NCBI GenBank assembly: GCA_035578905.1
Contig: JAQJVL010000105.1
Location: 434,001-498,000, forward strand
Reading direction: 5' to 3'
DNA from: Stictocephala bisonia
Lineage: Eukaryota; Arthropoda; Insecta; Hemiptera; Membracidae
DNA: 64,000 nt
Shown here one piece after another: positions 20,781 through 32,870 of the stretch. Within the stretch, counting starts at the first letter, position 1. Each line of letters opens with the position of its first letter. Below the pieces are notes generated by a model. The model had not been told where the DNA came from. It did not search any database and saw only the letters and a program-made list of their open reading frames with translations. Both the position numbers and the translations under genes were made by a program.

Positions 20781-22744
20781 TTACTATCTAAAATAAGAAC
20801 ATTATTTCAGAAGGATGCGATGTCAGATATCTTTTTTCACATTATCTTTAACGTCTATTGTTTGATAACAGGACACATTTAATTTTGTTTTTAAACGAAC
20901 TATTCATGATTAAACCCAGATAAATGCTGACATACGTTATACGTACTATGGGGGTAGGGCTGGTCAAACATGTCTAAAAGCACGGTATACAACACGTAGG
21001 CAGTTTTCTCCAGTACATGATGCAACCTAAGAACGGTTTGAGTTATAGAGAACGGTATTTGTCAGTAGGCTCGCTGAGTAGAACTCTATAAGTAGAACTC
21101 AACTGTCCAGTCACATATATCACCTAAACCTGCTGTTTATGGCAGATGGTTGGTTTGCCAAACAATGTCATCAATTGACCTTGGTCGGCTGTAATGGCAT
21201 GCAGTCGATCACCACCATTGATTATTCAAACAACTCCCAATACGTTTAATACATAACTTGCCTACCCACCTCAACAGAATAATGTAGCTGTTCAGTTTAC
21301 TCTGTTATAGCGCAAATTATAATTTTGTCAGATGCTTATTACTAATTTACGTTGTAAATTTTAAATATTATAAAACGAGTTATATAAATTGAAACTAATT
21401 AATTCTTAATAATTTGCTGACTATATATGTTATAATTGCACGTATATATTTAGGTTGTGTTTTTTTTATTTATTATTGTCGTGTTATATAATCCATTTTA
21501 GTTTATCCGCTAAATGTTATCCTGCTGATAGTGATGGTGTGTTAGTGCCCGACTATAGCAGTCTGGTGACCTTGACAGGGGCCGGGTTCAACAGCTGGCC
21601 CCGATTGGCTGGTGCAGGTGTTGAGTCATGACGTCACTTCAAGCTAGCAAGTTGATTGGCTGCCGGCCCTAGTCACGCGGGTGTGTCTCTTGCATCAGCT
21701 GTATCCTGGCAGCTGTATTAGAGGCGTGTCAATACGTCATCATATCTATCCCCTCCACTTTCTGGTAGGCTACAGCTACTAGCATAGCAGAAGCCTTTGT
21801 CTACGAAACTTCTGTAAATAATGTTTTACTTTCTCAGTGTAGACTTTTTAGATGCTATGTTTGTAAAGTAACAATAAATAAAATAAAAAATATGGACAAA
21901 ATACATTTTAATTTATTTTAACTTCACAGCTACAGCCGTATGTGTGTCTGACCAAGTTGGAACGTGAATAACGTAAAACCACGAAAAATCAAATACCTAC
22001 ATTGAATTACACATCTACAATTTATTTTATTATTTTTATAACTTTGTTAATAAAACTACTCAATTTAAATGTGTTATGGCCATAAGTAGAACTGCAGGTT
22101 AAATCAAGACAGCAGCCCAAAGATCAAGCACCAAGCAAATTAAAGGAAGCTATGATCTGGTATACCGGTATTTGACATGATATAATACATTATATTTCTG
22201 TGTTGTTGACATATAGTACTTCTTCCGTTTAGATAGTCTATATATAGTATACGGTGAACAGCTATCTTATGTTATTTGATTGTAAGAAATGTTGGATCAG
22301 AAATCCTTATTTTCATGGGAACCATTTTATACGTCAAAACAGTTAAGAAGTTGGATATTATTTATAGGTTATAAATTAAAATAAAATTAATAAAATTCTA
22401 GATTTCCATCCAACAAACCCATATTGAGTTTAAAGTTAATAAGATAGTTTTAAAAGTTTGAATAGTCGACCTGAACGTACTGTACAGTAGTTTAATAGTG
22501 TGGTGATGTTTGCAAGGGTAGAATGTTGTCTGACATGAAGTATGCTTAAAGTGTCTAATCTCTTTAACAATTCCCAGATGTTCACTTTAAAGTAGATAGG
22601 GAGGTTGATTTTCCAGGTCGTTGCAGCCTCTGGTTGGATAAACACTTCGTAGTTCTTTTGTTTTTAAATTTAAGTATATTGGTAACAATTCGATAAAAAA
22701 TAGAACGATTAGTAGCATTATTTCGTGCCTGTTTAAAAATATAT
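20781..22744. other. No gene recognised; contains a regulatory-like island
   Basis: Mostly AT-rich. The island at 21560-21740 is listed separately. No coding motif was seen. Confidence 0.45.
21560..21740. promoter_or_regulatory. GC-richer island with AP-1, CRE and CCAAT words
   Basis: TGAGTCA (21622-21628) directly abuts TGACGTCA (21629-21636). Inverted CCAAT words in GATTGGCTG context occur at about 21603-21611 and 21654-21662. CACGCGGGTGTG and CAGCTG follow. Clustering in an AT-rich surround suggests an enhancer or promoter, but chance or a transposon origin is not excluded. Confidence 0.3.
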
Positions 22745-23030
22745 TTTTTATTTATTTATTTATTTATTAATAAGACGCCGATCGTCAAGATATGGGCGAA
22801 TATGGATTTTGAATGAGTGTGATGAGTGTTGATGAGCGAATGTAGTCATTTTTACAAACTAAGGCCGACTATTCCTTAGAAAGTGTCTTAATTAATAGCC
22901 CAATGACAAATGAACAGCCGGTGGTTATCAGCTGATCCTTCTCAAAATGTATTATGACTCTGATTGGGATCGAACTGACAACCTTTAGCACATGAAGCTG
23001 GGATTGAATATACTACAGATTAAAGTGTGA
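22745..23030 (-). mobile_element. tRNA-derived SINE, copy 1
   Basis: Minus strand: degenerate tRNA-like head with a good B box (GGTTGTCAGTTCGATCCC), then a body containing GATCAGCTGATAACCACC and CTATTAATTAAGACACTTTC. It ends GACGATCGGCGTCTTA with an A-rich AATAAATAAATA tail (22748-22767 on +). The body is closely matched by the copy at 42.55-42.85 kb. Confidence 0.78.
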
Positions 23031-23952
23031 ACAATTTAAAAGCATGTTTAATTGTTGCAACTTACGTGTAGCCTACATTACCTTACATAGGCTATATAAA
23101 CTACAACAGGAGTAAATTTAAAACTACTAGACTATTGGCGAAATGTCTCATAATTCTTTATTGTATAGCCTGTCAAAGTAGTATTTTTGGTGTTATAATT
23201 ATGATGAAATTTATAGAAATGTTTGATTTACAAGACGAACAACTCACGTAAGAGATCCCAGGGACGACAGAGATGCTGCGTATAAAAAGTACTATATGCT
23301 ATTTAAATGTATTTTTAAACGTAACAAATTATTTGATCTTCCAGCCTTGTCTATAACAAATGGTAGGCCCATATAAAACAATTAAACAAATCTTAAAAAC
23401 TTTAAATGTATAGATAGTAAATTTATTGATTTTTTTCAGTTATTGTATTTGAATAAAAACATGTCGTATTACCAACAACAGCTCTGCTAAGTCGTCATCT
23501 GTGGTCCACGACCGTTTTGCAGTTTGGCCGTTTTTGGATTAATCTTACAAATGTTCAGTTTTGAAATATTTTTGTCGCTCGCTCAGTGCAGTATAGACCT
23601 ACGCTGAACTACCGTGCCTAGTGAAGTAAAACCTCCTGCTCAAAGCATATAATGTAATTAAATTGAATATAAAAACTTATTTATTTTGGCGAAACTAGGA
23701 TAGTAATGCCATTCATTTCTTATATTTTACGTCTAATGATCATGATACAACTGATGAGTTGCACAACAAAGGTGGTAAGGTATTGTCTGTCTATAACAAA
23801 GGGATGTATGATGCAATTAGTCATCATGGAATCTACCTTCATTAGGGTATCGGTCTGTTTCATAGTCATCCTGGAATTTTCCTCGTTACTTTAAAAACAT
23901 GATTCAGATTGTGGATTCCCGCCGGCAGACTGGTCCTCGCGCCGATAGAGGG
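23031..23952. other. Nothing recognisable
   Basis: AT-rich DNA. No motif, repeat or convincing reading frame. Confidence 0.5.
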
Positions 23953-23960
23953 TTTCTGTC

Positions 23961-24489
23961 GAATACAAGAAAAATGCGTACAGCGAAAAATGCGTACACC
24001 AGGAATCTAGCGAAATATGCGTACAGGATTAAGTTTTGACAGATGACGAGGGTAACCTATGACGTCACAACAATTAGATATGCGAAAAATGCGTACAACT
24101 TTTAGGGCAAATGGATCTTTTACAACAATTGAATTATATAAATGCGTTTACCTCTAAAATAAATATGAATGTCGCTTAGTTTCTTGGGATTCGAGATCCT
24201 TTAAAAATATTTATATTATACCTGATTTCCATCACACTTTTTCCAGGTTTTGGACTGGCAAAATGATAGAGATATGAAATAATGATTTATTCTTCCAAGT
24301 TTTTACAACCTAACCTAACCTAACCTAATCTACCTAACCTAACCTAACCTGGATGACCCGGAGCCGGTAGCTGTACCTGGTATTTCGCTGTACGCATCTT
24401 TCATGCCACCGGGGAGAATACTTACCCTCGTCAAATACCACTATTTCCTTCTGTACGCATATTTCGCTGTACGCATCTTTCGTGCCACC
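23961..24489. mobile_element. Inverted-motif element A with central (CCTAA)n tract
   Basis: Left part carries copies of GCGAAANATGCGTACA at about 23970-24025 and 24083-24098. The right part carries the same motif inverted at about 24382-24400 and 24450-24480. Both arms also share TGACGAGGGTAA in the same order. A (CCTAA)n tract, insect telomere type, lies at 24308-24350. TTTCTGTC flanks the element at 23953-23960 and 24490-24497, an 8-bp target-duplication candidate. No ORF. Non-autonomous, perhaps hAT-like by target size and subterminal motif clusters. Confidence 0.68.
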
Positions 24490-24850
24490 TTTCTGTCAAC
24501 CATCCAGATTGTTGACATAACTAACCCCCGGGAATTAAATAGCCATGTTTAACTTTTAGAATTTCAACCGCGATTTGTTGCTGATATGTACAACATCATC
24601 TTATAAAAGAGAAAGCTCTCACTTACTCATCACCAATTCTCCTACTTACAGAGCTGAAATTTGGTAGACATTTTAACTGTAGGCTAAATAGGAAAACTAA
24701 AGTATTTTCGATAGAATACTCATGAGGGGTAGAAATCACCCCTAAAAGGTCGTTCCATAAGGATAAAATTGGGTTGATTTTAGTACATTTTAATAACAGC
24801 TGTTTAATTAAACATATATACACATCATTTTTAAGCTCTTCTTATTGGAA

Positions 24851-25694
24851 ATTATATAATTTGTAGAAAAGAACTTCAGTATTCCAATAATTTAAATTTT
24901 ATTTATTTATTTTTTAATTTAATGAGGCCTTTCGTTGTCAAAAGAAGTAGGTACATTACCAAAATCAAAAAGACAAAATCATCATACTAACCACAGCTGA
25001 TAGAAAAATTTAATATTTACATTAAAAAAACACATGTTTTAAATAACAGAGTTTAAATGAATTTTAAGAATAAATAAATATAAGGTTGTATAAAGAGAAA
25101 TATATTGTATAAAAATAATTTAATATATATATATATATATAATAAATGTTTAAACATTTAAAAAAGTTAATAAGGGAGAATTTTGAAACAGGCCAGGTTC
25201 ATTGTTTACGAGGTTTTTCATTTTCTTAATTTTAATGGTTTCATGCTCATTCAAATAGCTATTGTTATTTACTTCTTTTAATGAATTAATTTTGGAAAAA
25301 TGTGATTGTTTTCAATAGCATGTTTAGCTATTACTGACTTTTCGGGTTTGTTGTAATTTAAATTTCTTAAATGTTCTTGAAGTCTGATTTAATTTGTTTT
25401 GCGATGTATAATTGTTCACATCAATACCAATTTATCTCTACATGCCAGATTTTTCTTCTTGAATTTTGGATTTTGATTTTGAAGAATATATTTTAATTTT
25501 GTTTTTGAAGAAAAAGTTATATTAATTTGTGCATGTGTTTTAAAAGAGTTTTGTATAATTTTTCTGTGAGGGTTGAAAGTTATGGATTTCCAAATTTCTT
25601 CTTTTTTGTTATTTTGGACAAATGTAGTTCTTAAGTAAATTAAATAAAATTTAAATTATTAGGATACTGAAGTTCTTTTCTACAAATTATATAT
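24851..25694 (-). mobile_element. Decayed Penelope-like retroelement, 844 bp
   Basis: Terminal inverted repeats of about 54 bp (24851-24905 and 25641-25694, two mismatches in the best-aligned part) surround a body that on the minus strand encodes the remains of a GIY-YIG-type C-terminus. Just inside the left arm, CGAAAGGCCTCATTAAA (minus strand) matches the flank of the hairpin motif seen at 15.6, 46.0 and 50.8 kb. The reverse-transcriptase part is gone, so the copy is 5' truncated. A short TA run lies at 25123-25141. Confidence 0.7.
25165..25620 (-). pseudogene. Penelope-type GIY-YIG endonuclease C-terminus (broken)
   Basis: Read on the minus strand. A KSG motif and the YI of the GIY-YIG fold occur around 25380-25450 but in shifted frames with several stops. 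Then come VIAKHAIENNHIF (about 25300-25340) and, one frame away, NSYLNEHETIKIKKMKN and a final SPLL near 25170. The order Lys-His-Asn/Glu-Asn-Asn-His, then LNxxE, then SPL is typical of the end of Penelope-like polyproteins. At least two frameshifts and several stops are visible. Homology is by motif style and could be tested by translated search. Confidence 0.65.
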
Positions 25695-26013
25695 AAATAT
25701 CCTTATTTAGCATATTTGACATTTATCATTAATTACACTTTACAATTAATTACACTTTCTCTATACATTTATTCTCTATAAATTTACCTATAAACTCTAT
25801 TTGGGAAATTTACGATATTAAGATAATTGTGTTAAAATTCCCTAAAGACTTATCGGGGTTTCTAGACCTCACAACTTTGTTGTATAAAATATCTGCAGCA
25901 GGTTGAACTGTTATGTTGACGTGATGGTTTAGACTATTTAGAGGGAACCACGGGGAAGGGTAATCAAGCACAGAGAATAACCCCGTAGCGAAGCAAGGAC
26001 TGTCTGCTAGTTT

Positions 26014-26474
26014 AAATATATAAAAAGACAAATCCCGACTCACTCACTGACTGATTCAACATCGCCCAGCAGAAACCATATAAGATAGAGAAATGAAATT
26101 TAGTACATATGTTTATCTTATGCCTAGAGACGTAAGATAAACATCACAGCCTAAGTGTTGGTTGATTTGCTGAAACTACATTAAATTTGCCATCTATTAG
26201 TTAAACAGGAATTTTCAAATTTGTGTAATAACACGTAAATAACAAGTTAAACGTTGAAAATCATTTTCATCAACTGTTATGTTACTTCAAAAGACTACTG
26301 CCCAAATACTATATCGATTAAACGTTAGATACCGCAATGATCGAATCTAAGTTTTTAACAACTGTCATTGGCGTGCATTTAACGGTAAAATAGTACAAAA
26401 TAAATCAACATTTCATATATCAAGGAATATTGCTCCTCAGTATTATGAAGGATGGTATGGGCGTCATACAGTTC
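26014..26474. other. Repeat-like AT-rich stretch
   Basis: The start (GACTCACTCACTGACTGATTC, then GAAATGAAATTTAGTACATATG) resembles the head phrase of the older repeat at 24.6 kb. No gene seen. Confidence 0.35.
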
Positions 26475-26992
26475 TAATGAGAACACACATAACTAAGTCT
26501 GTGATATATGAAGGACACTATTTGGTGGTTGAAGATTCACTTACAATGAGAACACAGAACTTAGTCTGTGATATATGAAGGGCACTTTTTGCTGGTTGAA
26601 GATTCACTTACAATGAGAACACAGAACTTAGTCTTTGATATATGAAGGTCACTTTTTGGTGGTTGAAGATTCACTTATAATGAGAACACAGAACTTAGTC
26701 TGTGATATATGAAGGGCACTTTTTGTTGGTTGAAGATTCACTTACAATGAGAACACAGAACTTAGTCTGTGATATATGAAGGGCACTATTTGGTGGTTGA
26801 AGATTCACTAACAATGAGAACACAGAACTTAGTATGTGATATATGAAGGGCACTATTTGGTGGTTGAAGATTCACTTACAATGAGAACACAGAACTTAGT
26901 CTTTGATATATGAAGGGCACTATTTGGTGGTTGAAGATTCACTTACAATGAGAACACAGAACTAAGTCTGTGATATATGAAGGGCAATTGGA
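26475..26992 (+). repeat. 67-bp tandem repeat, about 7.5 copies
   Basis: Each unit contains GATATATGAAGGGCACTTTT, GGTTGAAGATTCACTTAC and AATGAGAACACAGAACTTAG. Copies are highly similar, with a few alternate bases (ATTT/TTTT after GGCAC). Confidence 0.93.
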
Positions 26993-27074
26993 AGAGGCAT
27001 TATTTGGTCACACAGTGGTGTAATTTATAGTTATGGAGGTATCGTATGGTCATTATTATGTGATAGATAGACAG

Positions 27075-27225
27075 AAGGATTTCTTTATTTCTTTATTTAT
27101 GTTTGTGATTGCGATCATCAGTTTATGGGAGAGTGTGAACTACAAATGAGTGATTGCAGTCTTCATTCAAACTTATCCGTAGAAAGTGTGATAATAAGAG
27201 CCGTGTCAAATGAATACAATTATTA
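27075..27225 (-). mobile_element. Diverged fragment of the tRNA-derived SINE
   Basis: Matches the SINE body in order: T-rich stretch, GCGATCATCA, TATGGGAGAGTG, AAATGAGTG, then CGTAGAAAGTGT and GTCAAATGAA. Divergence is much higher than between the 22.7 and 42.6 kb copies, so this is an older insertion. Confidence 0.45.
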
Positions 27226-28174
27226 CTTCATATTTGCTGGAAGAGCAATGTTTTGTTGCATGTTAGGACTGTGTAATGTGTAAATATGAAGGTTGAGGAG
27301 AGAAGTCATCTTAGTTCTGAAGTAGCTGGAAGTCACGCCTGGTGCTTTAGGCTCGTTGCAGAATGAGATAAAACCGCCCAAACGATGGATAGGCTTCTCG
27401 TAAAGAGCTGGAATTTACAAATTGTCAGCCAAAGTTGCCTCAAGTTGGCGTGAGTGCCCTTGGCCGTCACAGCTGCAGCCAGAGACCTCTGACCCCTCAT
27501 GATTTATTGGCCAGTGATCGAGGAACATATTACCAATTTGTTTACAATATGCGAACATAAATCCCCCGTCAACATTTACGTTTTACAATAATTCAACGAA
27601 CTTCCTGCAATCCTTGGCTCCTTGCAAATCTGTTGGCACGTCTGTTTTCCTCTCCTTAAATATTTGTGAATGCGGTAATAGAAGGCAATAAAATAAATAT
27701 TTTAAACTTCTTTTATTTTATTTTATATTTTTCACTATAAATTTTGTTTATTAGTGTTTCAAATAATTTATCATCGAATCCAATTCTTAACTACACATGG
27801 GAATATAAAGATTTTTAAAATGTCATAGTAGTATTTTTAACCTGTTAAGTTTCCTCTCTGAAATGTCAGGACGTATCAAATATTCCCAAGTGCAAGACTT
27901 GATAACATATTTTATTAGAATTTAACATTGGGTGTAATCCAATACAGTGTAATTAAGGTTCCTCGTGTCGATTCAAGGCCGTGCTGACGTAGGTGTTATT
28001 TATGGGGATATTGTTACATCCTTGTGTACAAGGCACAATGAGCAAACCCTTCAATCACCATTCGCTGGGGTTATCTGAGACGTCAAGGAAGCCAACCAGG
28101 AAGTCAACAACTTACGAACAAGTTTTAAGGACTTATTTTATGAAATCTTTTTAATATTTATTTGTTAAAACATG

Positions 28175-28177
<3 letters not shown>
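27226..28177. other. No gene recognised
   Basis: Slightly GC-richer from 27320 to 27500 but without a recognisable frame; otherwise AT-rich. Confidence 0.45.

Positions 28178-28229
<52 letters not shown>
28178..28229. repeat. (TA)n microsatellite
   Basis: About 26 TA repeats, directly visible. Confidence 0.95.
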
Positions 28230-28231
<2 letters not shown>

Positions 28232-28589
28232 GTGTTGTTCTGTAAGATTATTGTAATGATTGCTATAATGATAAGAATTAAAATAATATTAATTTTAGTT
28301 TAATTTTGTAAATGTTAACACTTAAGGTAGCCGTTTCCATCTGCAAAAAAACGCCAAAAGGATGGTTTTTTATTTCAGCAATTCGGTCGTAATAATAATT
28401 GTATCGTAACAATCGAAGTATTTTGAGAGGACTATGAGTTGATTTACGTACAAAAGTGAGTATTTTTAGACCTTTTATGAGGTTAAATGTGCAAAACTTT
28501 AAATGTTACTCTTGACGATTTTGCATTACAAAATGTATAAAGGCCTGCGAACACAGACGCAGAAGCGGGAGCGATATTATTTCTTGGAA

Positions 28590-28905
28590 TTGACCGCGCG
28601 GGAAACGTATACAACGGCGGGACTGGGCGTTCTGCAGTTCCCCCGGCGGTCAGGGTAAGCCCCCGGAGGGTACCTGCAGTTCCCCCAGAGCCCCTTCTAG
28701 GGTGTACTGCAATTCCCCCGGCGGTCACTTTCAGCCCTGCCTCCTGTCCTATTGGGGTTTTTTAGGTTAGGTTAGGTTACTGTAGGTTAGGTTAGGTTAG
28801 CGGAGTGCGCCGGAGTGACCACCGGGGGAACTGCAGACATTTTTGGGACAGAGGAGGTCTCCCGCCTGAACTCTGCATGCACCGTTTTCCGCGCCTCATG
28901 TGCTA
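28590..28905. mobile_element. Inverted-motif element B with central (TTAGG)n tract
   Basis: CTGCAGTTCCCCCGGCGGTCA-type motif occurs three times on the left (28632, 28674 and 28707 onward) and once inverted on the right (about 28813-28835). Two TTAGGTTAGG tracts lie between (28761-28800). Weaker outer pairing (GCGCGGGAAACG near 28596 and its inverse near 28885) suggests longer arms. No clear target duplication. The short open frames inside are by-products. Same design as elements A and C with unrelated sequence. Confidence 0.55.
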
Positions 28906-30713
28906 ACAAAATGTCTTGTTTTAACTGAACATTCGCATGAAGTTATTCATACATATCCTGTATTATATGATATGAACAACAAGGATTACACGAATTTACG
29001 GAAGAGGGATACAAATTGGAGCCACTTCGAGAAGAGTTCCAATTCCATTCTCAACGATGTTTGCGTGTTGGAAATACTCTGTACAAATTTTTGACGAATG
29101 CTTTAAATCTCATAGTTTGAGCGTTGTTAGGCCACTAACAAAACTGTAACTCCATCAAACTTTACTTCTACAATGTTTACACTGTAATGAATATGTATGT
29201 TTTTTTTCAAACGTGAATAAACATTTAAATATATTTTGTTTGTTTTGCCTAAAACATGCAAAATTTTAGCCATACTTTGATTGGTTGGGGGGGGGGGGGG
29301 CTGAAGTGTCTGGTCATGTGAGTATTTTTCTATAAGCCTTAATGTTAACGGGTTGACCGATAAATCACATTTTCAGATAACGTCTTTAAATCCATTTCTT
29401 TCAGTAACCATTGAGCAAAGTAAATTTCACAATTTTTAATTGTTTAGGATTTTCTGGACGAAACTATGTTTTTAAGATAAATTATATGGTAATTAATTGT
29501 GTATTATTGAGGGTCTTAATGTCAACATTAATCACAAAATAACCTCCTTGAAAGTGACATTTATGATCAATGTCATGTAGAAAATTAAACTAACGTTCAA
29601 TAGAGTTTTAATAGGATTAAATTTACAGCCTACACAATAACGAACGCCTTTAACTTATTGCCAATCGTTCCTCAGGAGTTAATGCTACACGAAAATTGGT
29701 ATTTTCCTTTTCAATAACATCAGAAATAGAATTAAATTATTCATCGAACACTACTGAGGCAGTATAAAATATACAGTCTTTGATCACTACTTATCAACTG
29801 AGGCATGAGCGTGTGGTACTCTCCAAATTGAAGCCTTTCCTTATTTATCTTGTGTCCCACGTTTTTGTGGGTTTTTCATCATCGCTCATAGCAAGCAACA
29901 GTAGTGCCTCTTCTTAATCAAAAGACGAAATATTAAATGTAAATTACAACAAACGTTAATATTTAACACACGTTAAAATACACCCTTTTCGTAAAGAAAC
30001 ACTGCATTTGGTCTACACCTCACAACTAACTAGCTCTGTCCAAACGATCGTGCCCGCGTCAGTGTGTCCCCTCTGTTCCCGCTAGCGATCTTCCCGCGTA
30101 CTGCGACCGTTCCCGCGTCAGTTATGAAAATAATACACAGGTTGAAACAATGAATTTATAAAATCATGGAACAAATAAATGTCTGTATGAATTCTAAACA
30201 TAGAACCTACCGTATTAAAGTCCACTCGGGTTTTAGGAGGGTGCTCGGTTCTGTGTGAAGGGTGCCCGGTACTGTGTGTAGGGTGCGATCTCACTGTAAC
30301 TCAACGGACTTCACTCGTGGCGCACCTTGAGAGAACCTGAGTAAGGTGTCTGCACGTAAACTGACAATTAAAGCTGTAATGGGTCTTTGGACAATGAGGT
30401 AGTAAATTAGGCATGAGTTCCAGCCGTCAGTGAATCAAGAAACTGGTACTGACAAAAATTAATAGCTTTTATTTCTGTATTACTAGTTTATACACTGTGC
30501 TGCCCTCTGGTACAAATATAAGGATTTTCAGTACAAGTGCGTTCTAAAACCAGTTGGTTTAGAGATGTTTAGATTTAGAGTCCCGCGACAAATTTGCTCG
30601 GGTGTTACTTCTCTTGTATTTACTTCTTTCAGTATTTGTTGTCTTCTCGGTCATCACTCTAATCATATATCATAAGATGCCGATGATTCTTTTATTTCGT
30701 CTCCTACAAAGTT
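28906..30713. other. No gene recognised
   Basis: Contains a run of about 14 G at 29287-29300. GC-richer text at 30030-30130 has repeated CCCGCGT words. No family signature. Confidence 0.45.
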
Positions 30714-30914
30714 TAGTTTCTGAGTGCACAGCATTATTCATATGATATCCTCTACAATTGTCAGTTTGGGAAAATGAGACTAGTTTCTGAGTGTACAGCA
30801 TTATTCATATGATATCCTCTACAATTGTCAGTTTGGGAAAATGAGACTAGTTTCTGAGTGCACAGCATTATTCATATGATATCCTCTACAATTGTCAGTT
30901 TGGGAAAATGAGAC
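30714..30914 (+). repeat. 67-bp tandem repeat, three copies
   Basis: Units start at 30714, 30781 and 30848 (TAGTTTCTGAGTGCACAGC...). They are nearly identical; the second has GTACAGC for GCACAGC. Unrelated to the 67-bp unit at 26.5 kb despite equal length. Confidence 0.95.
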
Positions 30915-31924
30915 TAATCTCTGTGTTATACCTACACAATATTTGTTTCTATAGGTAATGGCTAGACAGAACGCCCGTTGAAGTACAAGAATAGGAAAAC
31001 CTTTGTGTCCTCTAAATATGTTGGTCCCTACCAACTGAATTTGCCTATTCATAATGTGAGATTATTCGTCAGAGAGTTTAAAAATATTGTTGTTTGAAAG
31101 TAATGTTATTAAATTGAGTTCTTGATCAATTTTGCTACTGCCCTGTTGACAAGGGGGGTAAACCAGTTTAATGCATCTGCATAGTTGAATTTTCGTTTCC
31201 ATTGGTCGTTGTGCTTGAATACATGAAACAAGTGAATACCACACAGTAGGCAATTAATACACGTCCATGTGTAGTCATTGCAGTATGTTAGTGTCTGTGT
31301 CAATTCCACTAACAACGTATAAGGTTGAGAAACGTATTCATAAAATTAATTTTTAAGTGATATAATTTTGTCATATTCAATAGCTTTTAGTGCCTGCCTT
31401 ATCAACTATTCAATATTTAAGGAACATTGTAAACAAAAAGTAAAAGTGCAATAACTTTTTATTTGTAGACTACTGATAACCATTAATATCGCAAAAGGAA
31501 AATTCATTATATTATTAAATAAGATTTTCAGTATCTAGGGTTGTCAGCGGGGATAAAATACATTTCTAAAGTTCATGTCTACTTCCATAGCAAAATGTTT
31601 AGCGAGTAACTCATAAAAGACCAGCTTGTCTAACCTTAAAATAACGGAGCGGTAAAATATTCTACATAACAACATGCTATGTAATACTGTATATACAGGT
31701 CTATATTACACAGAGTGAACAAAATATGGAAGCGCTTTACAACAAGGTTATTTTTTCCATAGATAATTTGATTTTTTTTTTATATAGTTGTAGTCCATAA
31801 ATTATATTTTTGTATTAGAATATTTACTTAAAACCTTTAAATAGCGGAGAAATAATACTGTTAAAATTAGTTACTGTAAAAAACAAATGACCGCTACTCT
31901 GGTCAGGATAAACCTTTAATAATA
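30915..31924. other. No gene recognised
   Basis: Short minus-strand open frames at about 31060-31315 have no recognisable motif. AT-rich to the start of the LINE tail. Confidence 0.45.
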
Positions 31925-32870
31925 ACTCAATTTTCTAAGCCTTGTCTGTATGCTGATGACACGTCCCTGTCGTTGTCTGGTTCTACGGTGGAAAGTCTTG
32001 AAGAGCAAATATTCATTGAATCGAATAGTTTACTTCAGTGGTTTGACATAATCTTCTTTTCCTAAATACACTGAAAACTCAATTTCTAAACTTCCAAATT
32101 ACAGATAGGTCATCCTCAACATCCAGTTTTTTGTTAGATGATACTCCAATTTACTCCACTCAAAAAACAAAGTTCCTTGGTTTAATCTTGGACAATAAGC
32201 TGAATTTTCATTTACATATTAACCATGTTATGAATAAAATTAGTTCCGGAATATTCGCCATTCGCACTTTGGCCAAATCATCAAATACAAATGTTCTTCT
32301 AACAGCCTATTATGGACTGATTTTCCCCCATCTTGTTTATGCATTGCCTATCTGGGGTTGTGAGAGTCAAAGAACCCTTTACATTTTTCGTCTTCAAAAG
32401 AAGGCGTTAAGGGTGATATTTTCTATTGACAGACTTCAATCCTGTAGAGAAATATTTAAATCTTGCAACATTCTGACGTTTCCATCTCTTTACATCTATG
32501 AAAGCCTATCATTTCTTAAACAAAATCTTTCAAAGTTCAGTAGTTCTCAAACACATAAATACGACCTCCGTCCTTCGCCCAACCTTCAAATACCAGCACA
32601 TCGCACCGCTTTCTTCAGAAAACATCTCTTCTTTAATGCAATAGCAATTTTCAACAAACTCCCAAAAACCATTCAAACCGAGTCAAACCACTTGAGCTTT
32701 AAAAACAAACTAAAATCCCTTTTGATTAATAAGTGTTTTTACAGCGTCCGGGAGTTCATGACTGACGGTGCTCAAGATTTTTGAAACACATAACAAGAGT
32801 TTACATTTGAATTAAGTATTCATGATCATTTTCGAGTTATATATTATTATTATTATTATGTTGTTATTGT
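31925..32870 (+). mobile_element. 5'-truncated LINE, copy B
   Basis: Begins within the reverse-transcriptase catalytic region, continues to the natural C-terminus, and ends in a TTATTATTATTATTATG simple tail near 32850. Five-prime truncation is the usual outcome of LINE insertion. Confidence 0.82.
31940..32784 (+). pseudogene. LINE reverse transcriptase C-terminal part
   Basis: YADDTSL (from 31949) is the catalytic box. After a frameshift the frame from 32131 is open for 217 codons. It shows TKFLGLILDNKLNF, LTAYYGLIFPHLVYALPIWG, RLQKKALRVIF and the terminal NKLPKTIQ...FKNKLKSLLINKCFYS, all standard for Jockey/CR1-type LINEs. The open part ends at a natural stop. Lacking the N-terminal two thirds, it cannot be functional. 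Confidence 0.85.

Larger units (their letters stand above)
24590..26013. mobile_element. Older interspersed repeat split by the Penelope remnant
   Basis: Left piece 24590-24845 contains the common arthropod repeat phrase CAGAGCTGAAATTTGGTAGA and GGGGTAGAAATCACCCCT. Right piece 25700-26013 ends CCCCGTAGCGAAGCAAGGAC then TGTCTGCTAGT, the usual closing signature of such repeats. The Penelope element lies between them. That both pieces are one element is inferred. Confidence 0.4.

Noticed and set aside
24308..24350. CCTAA tract as a chromosome end
   Set aside because: It is only about 40 bp, internal, interrupted by CTACC, and bounded by unique DNA on both sides.
26475..26992. Regular repeats as a CRISPR-like array
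   Set aside because: There are no unique spacers; the whole 67-bp unit repeats head to tail, and the context is eukaryotic.
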